DNA of 64,000 bases from Paenibacillus sp. DCT19 (GTDB taxonomy: Bacteria > Bacillota > Bacilli > Paenibacillales > Paenibacillaceae). The notes below the pieces were generated by a model. It saw only the letters and a list, made by a program, of their open reading frames with translations. It ran no database searches and had not been told where the DNA came from. Shown piece after piece: positions 1 through 8,920 of the stretch (position 1 is the stretch's first letter; each line of letters opens with the position of its first letter). The position numbers were made by a program, and so were the translations under genes. The DNA is taken from NCBI RefSeq assembly GCF_003268635.1, contig NZ_CP029639.1, positions 6,182,001 through 6,246,000 of the forward strand, given 5' to 3'.

Positions 1-768
1 GAGAGCCATCGCGATAATCAAAAAGACCGCAATGGTCGAGCCCATTCCCCAGTCTTGGGTAACGAGAAAATGTTGCTCAATCGCTGTCCCCAGCGTAATC
101 ACTCGGTTCCCCGCAATTAGGCGGGTAATCATGAACAGGGACAATGCCGGGATAAATACAGCCTGGCAGCCCGATTTCACACCGCTAAGTGTCAACGGGA
201 AGATGACTCTGCGGAAGGTCAGCCAAGAAGAAGCACCCAGATCCCGCGCTGCATAGATCAGCGATGGATTCATCTCTTCCAGTGCATTGAAGATCGGCAA
301 GATCATGAATGGAATGAAAATGTACACCGACACAAAGATAAAACTGAAATCGGTAAACAAGATCTGCTGTGACCCAATGCCGATAACCTCCAGCAAGGAA
401 TTGGTTAGACCATACGTGCCGAACAAACCGATGAAGGCGTAGGCTTTTAACAGCAGGTTAATCCAGCTTGGCAAAATAATGAGCAGCAGCCAGAGCTGCT
501 TATGCTTCGTCCGAGTCAGCAGATACGCCGTCGGATATGAGATCAACAGTGAGAATACGGTAATGAGCAGTGCGTACCAGAATGAACTGAGCGTCATCTG
601 CATATAGACCGGGGTGAAGAAGCGGGCATAATTGCCCAGCGTAAAGTTCCCCTCGACATCGAAGAAAGAGTAATAGACAACGAGCAGAACCGGGGCGACA
701 ACGAACAACACCATCCATAGCACATATGGAATTAGATACGCATTGCGTGCACTCGCCTTAGTCTGCAT
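1..768 (-). CDS. potB: Spermidine/putrescine-type ABC transporter permease, 3' end cut by window
   Basis: This is an inner-membrane permease of a PotABCD-type importer. Reading leftward from ATG at 766-768, the frame stays open for 256 codons to the window edge, so the C-terminus is missing. The N-terminus has a membrane segment (about residues 11-29), several further hydrophobic segments follow, and the binding-protein-dependent transport motif is present as [13 protein letters not shown] near residue 190, where the permease docks on the ATPase. The start overlaps the last 11 bases of the upstream ATPase gene, which indicates translational coupling in one operon. Family assignment is confident; the polyamine substrate is inferred from family resemblance only. 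Confidence 0.85.
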   Translation of the reverse strand, partial: MQTKASARNAYLIPYVLWMVLFVVAPVLLVVYYSFFDVEGNFTLGNYARFFTPVYMQMTLSSFWYALLITVFSLLISYPTAYLLTRTKHKQLWLLLIILPSWINLLLKAYAFIGLFGTYGLTNSLLEVIGIGSQQILFTDFSFIFVSVYIFIPFMILPIFNALEEMNPSLIYAARDLGASSWLTFRRVIFPLTLSGVKSGCQAVFIPALSLFMITRLIAGNRVITLGTAIEQHFLVTQDWGMGSTIAVFLIIAMAL

Positions 769-1867
769 GAACAGCCTCTTGATACGCTTCTAGTCGTTTA
801 TCGAACTCTTCTTCCGTCTCGTTGAAACGCATAACGTGGATCGCTTCCGGGTCAAAATATAGACCGATTCGTGCACCTACGTCAGCTTTCTTCGTGGAAT
901 GCACTAACCATTCATTTCCAGCATCATCGTAAGTAGAGATCTCGTAGTGAACCCCGCGGAATAGCTGGGAGTCTACGTTGACCTTCATTTTCCCTTGCTC
1001 CTCGGTCGTGATCTCCAGATCCTCCGGACGAATCACAATCTCAACAGGCTCATCTTGTTGTAAGCCCTGATCCACACATTCATACTCTGCACCAGCAAAC
1101 TCCACCACAAAATCCTGCTTCATCTTACCGGATACAATGTTAGACTCCCCGATGAAATCTGCGACAAAACGGTTGATCGGCTCATCATAGATGTCATTTG
1201 GTGTTCCGCTCTGCTGGATCACACCACCGTTCAGGACAAAGATCTCATCTGACATCGCGAGTGCTTCCTCCTGATCATGCGTGACAAAAATAAACGTGAT
1301 CCCCAGCCGTTGCTGCAATTCACGCAGCTCATACTGCATTTCTGTACGAAGCTTCAGATCGAGTGCTGATAACGGCTCGTCCAGCAACAAGATTTCAGGT
1401 TCATTGACGATTGCACGAGCAATGGCAACACGTTGTCTCTGACCACCAGACATCTCACCTATTTCACGGTTTTCATAACCGGATAGGTTGACGAATTTGA
1501 GTGCTTCCAATACTTTGCTGCGAATTTCAGCCGTTTTCATTTTTTTGATGCGCAAACCAAAAGCGACGTTCTCAAACACATTCAGATGTGGGAATAATGC
1601 GTAATCTTGAAATACCGTGTTCACTTGCCGCTGATGGGCAGGCACACTGTTAATTAAGGCACCGTTAAAATAAATACTGCCCTGTGTTGGCGTTGCAAAG
1701 CCAGCAATCAGTCGCAATATGGTTGTTTTACCACAGCCTGACGGCCCTAGTAACGTATAAAATTTACCTCGCTCGATCTCAAAGCTAACTTGCTTCAATA
1801 CAGCTTCATCCTGATCGTATTGCTGAGTTACCCGGTCAAACCGGATAATCGGTTGTTGATCTGACAT
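758..1867 (-). CDS. potA: Spermidine/putrescine-type ABC transporter ATP-binding protein
   Basis: This cytoplasmic ATPase energises the importer whose permease follows. Residues 41-49 are the Walker A loop (GPSGCGKTT), 139-146 the ABC signature (MSGGQRQR), 159-165 the Walker B segment (ILLLDEP), and His197 the switch histidine. Residues after about 240 form the C-terminal TOBE-like regulatory region typical of PotA/MalK-type ATPases. The length of 369 residues is normal for PotA. The start is preceded by AGGGGGCG. It is the first gene of the leftward pot operon visible here. A 232-bp RepA repeat lies in its upstream region. The substrate could be another polyamine-like compound. Confidence 0.9.
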   Translation of the reverse strand: MSDQQPIIRFDRVTQQYDQDEAVLKQVSFEIERGKFYTLLGPSGCGKTTILRLIAGFATPTQGSIYFNGALINSVPAHQRQVNTVFQDYALFPHLNVFENVAFGLRIKKMKTAEIRSKVLEALKFVNLSGYENREIGEMSGGQRQRVAIARAIVNEPEILLLDEPLSALDLKLRTEMQYELRELQQRLGITFIFVTHDQEEALAMSDEIFVLNGGVIQQSGTPNDIYDEPINRFVADFIGESNIVSGKMKQDFVVEFAGAEYECVDQGLQQDEPVEIVIRPEDLEITTEEQGKMKVNVDSQLFRGVHYEISTYDDAGNEWLVHSTKKADVGARIGLYFDPEAIHVMRFNETEEEFDKRLEAYQEAVHAD

Positions 1868-2001
1868 GCCATTTCGCCCCCTTAAACTTGAGGTTTATCC
1901 TAAAGAACCTTATCCATTATACACAACTTTGATTCAGCCATGTTTCGAATAAGGTTAATGTAACTTATTTTTTTTCGTTTTAAAAGTCATTCCGTTAAAT
2001 A

Positions 2002-2233
2002 CTATATAAATTGAACTAAAGAATATTTACACTTGCCACTCCAATGACAGAACAACCTTACGATCGCTGTTATCCCCAGATTTTTTTGATTCCCTCTATA
2101 AGGGGAAAATCCGGGGATAGCTTATGCTTCCGATGTAGCTTTCTTGCAGAAAGCTTTCAGGCGACCGCTCCGCTTCTTCAGGTTATTTCTGTCCTCTCCG
2201 TTTCCGTGTAAATGTTTAGTTCAATTTATATAG
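2002..2233. repeat. RepA copy 1, dispersed intergenic repeat with terminal inverted repeats
   Basis: The ends form a perfect 19-bp inverted repeat (2002-2020, CTATATAAATTGAACTAAA, against 2215-2233). Inside are the family core GATCGCTGTTATCC at 2062, an A/T-rich hairpin closed by ATCCCC/GGGGAT, and the inner inverted pair GACAGAA/TTCTGTC. It is the longest copy (232 bp) because it carries extra sequence around 2120-2160. No coding potential is seen. Related copies lie at 15822, 18284, 27152, 45148 and 62300. Confidence 0.85.
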
Positions 2234-2337
2234 ATCCAAGACGTTCCTCTTCATCTATAAGTGTCGACATTTCAGATATCTGGCAAACATGTGAAGGGCA
2301 ATAATGTAGGGATTTAAGTTCCTATTACAAATAAATA

Positions 2338-2366
2338 TTGACCGCTGTAAAATTATAGTATTATAT
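2338..2366 (+). promoter_or_regulatory. Sigma-A-type promoter of the peptide-receptor gene
   Basis: TTGACC (2338-2343) and TTATAT (2361-2366) are separated by 17 bp in a very A/T-rich stretch, 60 bp upstream of the chosen receptor start. Spacing is ideal and the -35 box differs from consensus at one base. It is inferred from sequence only. Confidence 0.6.
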
Positions 2367-2425
2367 TTGATATAAATGGTTTTTAATACTAAATTATGGA
2401 TTTATATATAAAGGCGGTGTCTTGC

Positions 2426-3817
2426 ATGCAAACTAACACCATACGAACAGAAGTGTTGCAATACATACAAGATCATAATCTAACGCAAAGTGAGTTCTCG
2501 ACACGGGCCAATATTAATTCAGGTTCGTTCAGTAGACTCATTAATCAAAATAAACCATTCTCCATGAGCCAGCTTGACGGTATCACGAAAGCTATGGGGC
2601 TGGGAGAGGATTATTTCTATTCTCGATTTGTAGGGGAATGTTTCACACTGACCGCTCCAGATTGGCGCAGATTACGTCCCTTCCTAATCCGTTGTGCAGA
2701 AGTGGGACGTCTGGATTGTACTGAACTGATCCTGAGTAACCTGTTGGATAACACGAATTATGGAAGTTTACTTTTTGAAGTTGCGGAGGAGTTGTTTCAT
2801 AGGCAGTACAAAGACGCCGCCAAATTAATATATGAAAGTGTAAGTGTCATCGAGAAATATCAGCATTCTGAGCGTCTGGCTCTATGCCAATATCGTCTAT
2901 TCTCCCTCTCAATAAGCGATAACCTGGCATTAAATCTGCGCGCCGCTACACGATTTGAACCCTACGCGAATCGCCTGGAGGAAACCGATCAACTGGAAGC
3001 TATCAAACATCTCTCTCACGTCTATGTTTCACTGCATGAATGGCATAAGGTCGACACACTTTCCGAAGAAATGTATCGTCTCGCTTCTATTCAATATGAA
3101 CTATCACTCCATCCCAAACGCAAAACTTCGGAGTATAAGAAGCCTTTTCGACCTTTTTATTTCTATATGCTGTATGCACGCTTGCTTCAATCCGCAGTGT
3201 ATGAGCAATATGAAGATTACGAGAAAGCAATGGAATATACCCTGCTATATACCAATGCAGACGAATGGATTCGAGATACTTCTGATGAAGCTCAATTAAT
3301 TATTAGACAATTCAACGACTTTTCAACGGCTAACCAATACCTACTCCGATTATTTATGGGAGAACTGGACTATCTATCTAAATATGTCGAGTATATTGCA
3401 TCGCAACCTGATGAAATTCCGCATGCACTCTGTAATATTGTGAGAGTTGCCAACAAGTTTAATATTAATATTGATGGTATTCTGGATCGCTTCCAAGATC
3501 ATGTTCCATATAGGAAATATAATTGCGCATTTGGTGAATACAATGGACCTATTAAAGCGGATGAATATGCATCACTTTTAGTCAATCTAGCGAAATATTT
3601 CTTACAATATGATCGTGTCCTTGGGATCGATATTCTACTTGAGGGATTAGAATTTTCTGGTAGTATTAAAAGTGACTCTATAACGATTAAATGCCTTACT
3701 CTATTCAATCAATATAGAGAATTAGCAAACCATGAACAATTGAATAAATTTAATAATTTGAATAGTGAGGTGTATCTGTCACATGAAAAAAATTCTCTCA
3801 ACGCTCATTCTAAGTAG
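2426..3817 (+). CDS. RRNPP-type peptide-responsive HTH regulator (AloR/AimR-like)
   Basis: This is a cytoplasmic DNA-binding receptor predicted to be controlled by an imported signalling peptide. Residues 17-60 form an XRE-type helix-turn-helix (LTQSEFSTRANINSGSFSRL region). The remaining roughly 390 residues are helical and hydrophobically patterned, consistent with degenerate TPR repeats. The 463-residue length and layout fit the RRNPP group (PlcR, NprR, AimR, AloR). I chose ATG 2426 because AAGGCGGTG lies 6 bases before it, whereas ATG 2396 has no ribosome binding site. The 3' end overlaps a 36-codon gene for a secreted peptide, the hallmark of receptor-pheromone pairs. The target genes are unknown. 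No phage genes surround it, so a lysogeny role as in AimR is not supported. Confidence 0.8.
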   Translation: MQTNTIRTEVLQYIQDHNLTQSEFSTRANINSGSFSRLINQNKPFSMSQLDGITKAMGLGEDYFYSRFVGECFTLTAPDWRRLRPFLIRCAEVGRLDCTELILSNLLDNTNYGSLLFEVAEELFHRQYKDAAKLIYESVSVIEKYQHSERLALCQYRLFSLSISDNLALNLRAATRFEPYANRLEETDQLEAIKHLSHVYVSLHEWHKVDTLSEEMYRLASIQYELSLHPKRKTSEYKKPFRPFYFYMLYARLLQSAVYEQYEDYEKAMEYTLLYTNADEWIRDTSDEAQLIIRQFNDFSTANQYLLRLFMGELDYLSKYVEYIASQPDEIPHALCNIVRVANKFNINIDGILDRFQDHVPYRKYNCAFGEYNGPIKADEYASLLVNLAKYFLQYDRVLGIDILLEGLEFSGSIKSDSITIKCLTLFNQYRELANHEQLNKFNNLNSEVYLSHEKNSLNAHSK

Positions 3818-3893
3818 TGTACTTCTTACTGTTGATGCCCCCATATCTGAAATAATAATGAAACTTATGATACATGGTGTTGGAGGAGGATGA
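3783..3893 (+). CDS. Secreted signalling pro-peptide, 36 aa (AloP/Phr-like)
   Basis: This short gene overlaps the receptor gene by 35 bp in another frame and is preceded by AGTGAGGTG with 11-base spacing. It encodes a positively charged start (MKK), a hydrophobic secretion segment (residues 4-17, ILSTLILSSVLLTV), then a short pro-region and a Gly-rich C-terminus MIHGVGGG. In RRNPP systems the C-terminal 5-8 residues are released outside, re-imported by an oligopeptide permease and bind the receptor. The His-Gly-x-Gly-Gly pattern resembles the mature peptide SHGRGG that I recall for a P. polymyxa Alo system. Mature boundaries are unknown. The predicted partner is the receptor at 2426-3817. Confidence 0.75.
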   Translation: MKKILSTLILSSVLLTVDAPISEIIMKLMIHGVGGG

Positions 3894-3934
3894 TAACCTC
3901 TATTTATTCCATTTTAATAACACTCCCAGTACAT

Positions 3935-3968
3935 AAGGCGTCCACCAGGACGTCTTTTATTTTTTTGA
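3935..3968 (+). terminator. Rho-independent terminator of the receptor-peptide operon
   Basis: A stem AAGGCGTCC / GGACGTCTT with a 4-base loop is followed by a T-rich tract (TTTTATTTTTTT). It lies 42 bp after the peptide gene and closes the two-gene unit. Confidence 0.8.
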
Positions 3969-4084
3969 TTTTTCTTCTCTCCTGATCATTTGGCACATAC
4001 AATGTCGTGAATATGTCTATTTATACGTACATGTCCCTCAGCTTTTTGCTGCATGATCTCTTGATCGAGAGAGGAGTCTTATTG

Positions 4085-5359
4085 GTGGATATCCGACGTA
4101 ACCTCGTTTTGCTTATGCTCATTTGTTTTCTCAGTCAGATGGGCGGTTTCATGATCATCCCTCTGTTTCCTTTATTCATTGAAGAATTCGGGATGAGCGG
4201 ATGGATGATGGGCATTATTTTTGCACTCTTTTATGTCGGGAAAGTGCTGGGTGGTATCCCCTCTGCCGCTGTATATCGCAAGCTGGGGGGCAAGAAGGCT
4301 CTGATCCTCATGCTCCTGATGCTCGCTGTCTGCATGGCGGGTTTTGCTGTCTCATCTACTGCTCTGCTCTTCGGTGTATTGCGGCTGCTTCAAGGAGTCG
4401 CCTCTACGGGTCTTACAGTAGTTGTACGATCCATCATCGGAGATGAAGGCAATGTAAGCAACCGGGGTTTATATAATGGCTACATTAGCAGCAGTGAAGG
4501 CGGCGGTATGGTTCTTGGCCCCGTCATTAGTGGCTGGTTAGCATTACACTGGCCTTTATCCGTCCCTTTTTGGCTGGTTACACTCTGTTGTCTTATGGCT
4601 ATGGGTGCAGCATGGGGCATGAAGGGCAGGAGCACCACAAACCTGGGTATACAAGCAACACAAGATCTGAATACACATAACCCTTCCTCTCCTACTACAG
4701 ATACACCCCCTATCCCCACCGGTGCTACTGCATTCATAAACCCTGATCTTGATCAAAGTAACCTCCCTGACACAGATAACTCGGCACTATCGCAGAGACA
4801 ACAATTTATCGGGTATGCCACCGTTCACTTTCTTGAGATGAGTGCCTATGCTGTATTCCTAACCTACTTCGCTCTGTACGCGGCTCATATTATGCAGTGG
4901 AACCCACTCCAGACCAGTCTAGCCTTCACCGTTGCGGGTCTCTCCACACTGGCAGCAGCACCCTTTGCAGGCTATTTATCTGATCGAATGGGCGATCGTT
5001 TATTGTTATGTATGCTCGGTATGCTGATGATCGGCATTGAAGTGATTGTATTTCTGAGCACGGCATCTTATTTATGGGTATACGTGGGCATGTTAATTGG
5101 AGGCGTAGGCGGCGCATGTTATATGGATTCGTTCTTCGCACACGTCGGTGACCACATTCCAGAGAAGAATCGGAGTAACGTGATTGGAAAAATTGTGTCT
5201 GCTGCGGAGATCGGCTCCATCGTGTCTCCGATCATCGCTGCATTACTCGTGGAGTACAGCTCTCTATACGCCGTATTCGTGTTCAATCTGCTGTTGATTG
5301 CCGCCGCCATTGGGGTTCAAGCTGTCATGCGTAGCCGTTACCGAGTGCATCAAAGGTAG
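4085..5359 (+). CDS. MFS transporter
   Basis: This is an integral membrane carrier of the major facilitator superfamily, probably an exporter. About twelve hydrophobic segments are visible in two halves, separated by a polar, Thr/Pro-rich loop of roughly 50 residues. The first half contains YVGKVLGGIPSAAVYRKLGG and the second YLSDRMGDRL, both the MFS loop 2/3-type motif. An upstream in-frame ATG at 4007 has no ribosome binding site, while GAGAGGAG at 4069-4076 fits GTG 4085 (or TTG 4082), so I start there. It stands alone, with terminators on both sides. Substrate cannot be read from the sequence; drug efflux is a common role. Confidence 0.85.
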   Translation: MDIRRNLVLLMLICFLSQMGGFMIIPLFPLFIEEFGMSGWMMGIIFALFYVGKVLGGIPSAAVYRKLGGKKALILMLLMLAVCMAGFAVSSTALLFGVLRLLQGVASTGLTVVVRSIIGDEGNVSNRGLYNGYISSSEGGGMVLGPVISGWLALHWPLSVPFWLVTLCCLMAMGAAWGMKGRSTTNLGIQATQDLNTHNPSSPTTDTPPIPTGATAFINPDLDQSNLPDTDNSALSQRQQFIGYATVHFLEMSAYAVFLTYFALYAAHIMQWNPLQTSLAFTVAGLSTLAAAPFAGYLSDRMGDRLLLCMLGMLMIGIEVIVFLSTASYLWVYVGMLIGGVGGACYMDSFFAHVGDHIPEKNRSNVIGKIVSAAEIGSIVSPIIAALLVEYSSLYAVFVFNLLLIAAAIGVQAVMRSRYRVHQR

Positions 5360-5399
5360 TCCTTCTTCTTCCTTTACTCATCATTGAAATATGTTGATT

Positions 5400-5432
5400 G
5401 GAGCAGCATTACTGTGCTCCGATTATTTATTT
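5400..5432 (+). terminator. Terminator after MFS gene
   Basis: Stem GGAGCA / TGCTCC with a 9-base loop is followed by GATTATTTATTT. The T tract is interrupted, so strength is uncertain. Confidence 0.5.
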
Positions 5433-5469
5433 GCATTTTGCAAATAAATGCAGTAGATTGAATTCAATC
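5429..5469. promoter_or_regulatory. Two palindromic operator candidates before the marR gene
   Basis: A perfect 17-bp palindrome ATTTGCA-TTT-TGCAAAT (5429-5445) and a perfect 14-bp palindrome GATTGAATTCAATC (5456-5469) lie 50-90 bp before the MarR start. MarR proteins commonly bind such sites and repress their own operons. Assignment to this MarR is inference. Confidence 0.5.
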
Positions 5470-5519
5470 AGATCAATTGTAACAACTACAATGACTATGA
5501 AGCCAAGGTGGCGATCTCC

Positions 5520-5996
5520 ATGAATCAGACAATTTCAGAGCAACAAGTGAATGACGCTTTATTTTCATTTTTACAGAGCATTTATCTATTCGAACAGCGA
5601 GAGGTTGAACGATTCCACGTCGATTGGAATGAGGTGTATTTACTCCAGCTTCTAATTCGATACCCAGGTATGCGTATATCCGAGATTTCGAATCGAATGA
5701 GAGTGAAGGACTTTGTAACAAGCCGAATGGTGACCAAACTTGAAAAGGCAGGGCTGGCGAATCGAATCGCCTCCAAGACCGATAAACGAGTCGTTGAGGT
5801 GTTCATCACCTCCGAAGGCAGAGCCAAGATTATATCCATTGAGGATTTTAACTATTCAACGGTATCCTCCAGTCTTCACCACTTCACCCCTGAGCAGATC
5901 CATATGCTGCTGAACACCATTGGGCAGCTCGACACACTTCTGAATCTCAAGCCGGAAGGAGAGAAGCAGGATGACCACAACGACACTAAACGATAA
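5520..5996 (+). CDS. MarR family transcriptional regulator
   Basis: This is a winged-helix DNA-binding protein of about 158 residues. The central region has the MarR recognition-helix/wing pattern (ISEISNRMRVKDFVTSRMV, then LANRIASKTDKR with the basic wing DKR). ATG 5520 is chosen because AAGGTGG lies 8 bases before it; GTG 5508 is an alternative. The 3' end overlaps the next gene by 26 bp, so it is translationally coupled to the SDR and decarboxylase-like genes and probably controls them together with itself through the palindromes upstream. The inducer is unknown. Confidence 0.85.
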   Translation: MNQTISEQQVNDALFSFLQSIYLFEQREVERFHVDWNEVYLLQLLIRYPGMRISEISNRMRVKDFVTSRMVTKLEKAGLANRIASKTDKRVVEVFITSEGRAKIISIEDFNYSTVSSSLHHFTPEQIHMLLNTIGQLDTLLNLKPEGEKQDDHNDTKR

Positions 5997-6765
5997 GAAA
6001 ATCATAGTTACCGGCGCCTCCTCCGGAATAGGGCTAGAAGTTGTAAAGCTGCTTCTCCAGCAAAATTGCACCATCGTTGCCGCAGCCAAAGAGATCGGCG
6101 GTCTAACGCCAGACGATGTTCAGTTATTTGCCTATGTCGGTGACCTGTCCACACAAGAAGGGATCGACCAGTTATTCGATTACGCCCTTGATGTCATGGG
6201 TGGCATTGATATTTTTATCGCGAACGCAGGCTTTGCTTATTATGAGCTGCTCGGCTCGCCAGACTGGCAACATATCTCCAACATCTTTAATATCAACACC
6301 TTCGGAGCGATCTACAGTGCACAGAAGATGAAGCAGCTTCTTGGGGATCATCCATATACCGTTATGTGCACAGCCAGTGGAATGGGAATTCTGCCACTAC
6401 CGGGATATGCACTGTATAGTGCAACGAAGGCGGCGCTTCGTGGATTTGCCGAGGCATACCGATATGAGCTGAACACAGGCCAACACTTTCAAGTCATATA
6501 TCCCATCTCCACCCGTACCGATTTCTTCAAAAATGCAGGTAATAGCCCTATGCCGTGGCCTTCACAAACGGCGGCAGCCGTCGCTTCTGCTCTGGTCAGA
6601 GGGTTAGGCTCAGGGAAAAGAGACATCTACCCTTCGTTCACTTTTCGTTTAATGAATACACTTAATCGCATTTTTCCATTTGTTTTACGTTTATACGCCA
6701 ATCATGAAAATGCAAAATTACAACAGTGGGTTCAGCAGAAGCACAGAGAGGAGAAATTCAAATGA
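5971..6765 (+). CDS. Short-chain dehydrogenase/reductase (SDR)
   Basis: This is a classical SDR oxidoreductase using NAD(P)H. Residues 15-21 are the cofactor loop GASSGIG, 85-87 the NAG motif, and the catalytic residues are Ser136, Tyr149 and Lys153 (YxxxK in GYALYSATKAAL). The 264-residue length is normal, with a hydrophobic segment near residues 220-235. It sits in the middle of a three-gene operon: its start overlaps the marR end and its stop overlaps the next start by ATGA. The substrate is unknown; the neighbouring acetoacetate decarboxylase-like gene suggests a keto-acid or ketone pathway. Confidence 0.85.
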   Translation: MTTTTLNDKKIIVTGASSGIGLEVVKLLLQQNCTIVAAAKEIGGLTPDDVQLFAYVGDLSTQEGIDQLFDYALDVMGGIDIFIANAGFAYYELLGSPDWQHISNIFNINTFGAIYSAQKMKQLLGDHPYTVMCTASGMGILPLPGYALYSATKAALRGFAEAYRYELNTGQHFQVIYPISTRTDFFKNAGNSPMPWPSQTAAAVASALVRGLGSGKRDIYPSFTFRLMNTLNRIFPFVLRLYANHENAKLQQWVQQKHREEKFK

Positions 6766-7403
6766 ATCATTATCCAGCTCCCTGGCAGCTCCAGGGCTCA
6801 GGTTATATATTAATCTATCGTTTCACTAAGGAATTTGTAACGCAGCATGGGCGGGTGCCTGCTTTTCTAGAAGGTCAGTTCAGTGGGGGACTGGGAAGTG
6901 TGATGCTCGTGAATTACGAGTCTTCTGACGCCGGGCCGTATGGAGAGCTGCTCTTCATCCCAGGAAAGTTCCAGCACCAAGGTCGCAAACTTAATACGAT
7001 TAGCAAAATATATGTATCCACGTCAGATAGTGTAGATAATGGCTGGGAGAACTGGGGCATTCCGAAGGAACTTGCCGCGTTCTCATTCCAGAAGCTGGCT
7101 TCTGGTAAAGAACACGTGCAAGTTAGCCAAGCCGGGGTATCCATTGCTGATCTAACCTTATCTGCATTTGGTCCGAGCTTCCCCGTTAACACACGACTAC
7201 TACCGTTCCCACTCGTTCAGCAGCATCAACAGCAATGGTATTACACACAATTTTCCGGCAAAGGAAAAGGCAGACTCGCCAAGATTGACGAGCTATCCAT
7301 CAATGCTGCATTGTTCCCTGACATCTCGCTCTGCAAGCCATGGGCGGTGCTTAAGGTTGATCCGTTTGCAATCACCTTCCCTGTTACCACCATCCAGAAG
7401 TAA
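6762..7403 (+). CDS. Acetoacetate decarboxylase family protein
   Basis: This 213-residue protein resembles the acetoacetate decarboxylase (ADC) fold family, with the motifs PYGELLFIPG and WGIPKELAAF that line the active site in that family. The catalytic lysine of true ADC is probably represented by the Lys of GIPKE, but I cannot verify function. Start ATG 6762 overlaps the SDR stop (ATGA) and follows GAGAGGAG at 6747-6754. It is the last gene of the MarR-SDR-ADC operon. Related family members act as lactonases, hydratases or aldolases, so decarboxylation should not be assumed. Confidence 0.7.
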   Translation: MNHYPAPWQLQGSGYILIYRFTKEFVTQHGRVPAFLEGQFSGGLGSVMLVNYESSDAGPYGELLFIPGKFQHQGRKLNTISKIYVSTSDSVDNGWENWGIPKELAAFSFQKLASGKEHVQVSQAGVSIADLTLSAFGPSFPVNTRLLPFPLVQQHQQQWYYTQFSGKGKGRLAKIDELSINAALFPDISLCKPWAVLKVDPFAITFPVTTIQK

Positions 7404-7477
7404 GAAGCTGACAGCTCATTGAGGCATCTCCTACCTGCTGGATTGAGCCATAATACATCTTCAGTTCATTTCTCCTC

Positions 7478-7520
7478 AAAAAAAGAACCCGCTCGCACCA
7501 GATTAATGGGCGAACGGGCA
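7478..7520 (-). terminator. Terminator of nos (leftward)
   Basis: On the minus strand GCCCGTTCGC pairs with GCGAGCGGGT and is followed by seven T (7484-7478). The full-length nos stop codon (7503-7505) falls in the hairpin loop. Confidence 0.75.
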
Positions 7521-8713
7521 TTTCGGGGATCGATCTGAATCTGATGGTAACTGCTCATCCCTAGTCGATGCAGCAGCTCCATCCTGATTGTCTAACGTAG
7601 TCTCAGCATTAGCTCCAGCTAGATTTATCACTGGATCTTGACGAAAAAAGTTCGGTTTCACAATCTCATTTCGGTATGAGCTATGGAAAATATGCGTTGT
7701 CGCGGGAGAGACAGGCGGTATGAGCCATACCCAATCCCCGTCAGCTCTCGTCCAGCCTTCTCTTCCCGTTGCTCAAATAAAGCAAACTGTGAGGCCGCTG
7801 TGTGGTGATCTACGATGCTTACGCCAGCTTTCTTGAACGAATGTAGCACAGCAACATTCAGTTCAACGAGTGCCCGATCTTTCCACAGAGTCGTCTCACT
7901 GTTCGTGCTCAGGCCTAGCGCCTTCGCCACCACAGGTAGCATGTTGTATCGGAACGTATCTGCCAAGTTACGCGCACCGATCTCCGTTCCCATATACCAG
8001 CCGTTAAATGGTGCGGCGGGATAGGATATTCCCCCAATCTCCAGCCGCATGTCAGCAATCATCGGTACACCGTACCAACGCATACCAAGCTCAGCGATTT
8101 CAGGACGTTCTGGATGCTCAATAGTGACTTCTACGATATCCTCTTCAGGTACCGGATACCACTCTGGATGTCCATCCTGAGCTTGCATAATGATGGGGAG
8201 CACATCATACGCCGTACCAGCTCCCTGCCATCCAAGCTCCATTGCAGCACGAGTTAGCTCCAGAGAAGCGGGGTCACCTACGATACCTTCGGCAGTTTCA
8301 TACCCTGCATAACGAATCAACTGATGATTCCAGATACGTACAGGTGCTCCGTGTGGTCCAGCTGGAGGAAGAATCGTGATCGTAGGTATAATTTTACCGC
8401 CATTGGAAGCCACCCGAATATGATGGAGCACGGCATCGGCAGCAGTTGCGACTGTATCTGCATGACGAGCGTCAATGATACGCAAGCTGTCCCAGAATAA
8501 TCGTCCAATACAGCGATTGCTATTACGCCATGCCATTTTGCACCCTTGTTCCAGTTCTTCTAAAGTGTGCGTATATGTGCCCTTTTCCTCGATTTCATGT
8601 TGAACAGCATTAAGCCGGGTCTCCGCGTCTTCACGCGAATAACCCAGCTCATCGTAACATCTATATATAAAGTGTTCTGCTTCTTCCTTCAATTCTCTTA
8701 GGCCTGTCCGCAT
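7503..8713 (-). CDS. nos: Bacterial nitric oxide synthase oxygenase, frameshifted near C-terminus
   Basis: This haem enzyme oxidises arginine to citrulline and NO using a partner reductase; bacterial forms lack the fused reductase. Cys68 in [11 protein letters not shown] is the proximal haem ligand, and [17 protein letters not shown] carries the arginine-binding Glu. The uninterrupted frame ends at 7658 with 26 unrelated residues. Adding one G at the C-run 7736-7739 (minus-strand GGGG) restores the expected [17 protein letters not shown] tail, which contains the pterin-site Trp, and the frame then runs to 7503. The restored protein has an unusual roughly 40-residue polar tail ending CPFAH. 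I treat the shift as a probable sequencing error. Monocistronic. Confidence 0.85.
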
Positions 8714-8920
8714 CGTTCATTCCACCATTCTATCCATCTTGAATGCCCTCATTATACGGTAAGCAAATTCAATTTGTAAGCGAACAGACAGTTTGTTCAC
8801 GGACTCTACACATCGCTGTCAGGCTATAGGATAACCTTGCACCGTTTAGCAGTTTATTGGAGACAAGTTAGGATTACGCTGTAGGGTTTTGGTTTTAGGG
8901 ATCACGACTTCAAAGAACCG

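Noticed and set aside
2002..2233. CRISPR array or IS element at the RepA copies
   Set aside because: Copies are single and far apart, there is no repeat-spacer periodicity, and no transposase gene is present.
2338..3968. Prophage arbitrium system
   Set aside because: The receptor resembles AimR, but no phage genes, integrase or attachment sites are near. A chromosomal Alo-type system fits better.
4007..4084. Upstream ATG as start of the MFS gene
   Set aside because: ATG 4007 lacks a ribosome binding site and would add a polar 26-residue tail. GAGAGGAG fits the downstream GTG/TTG.
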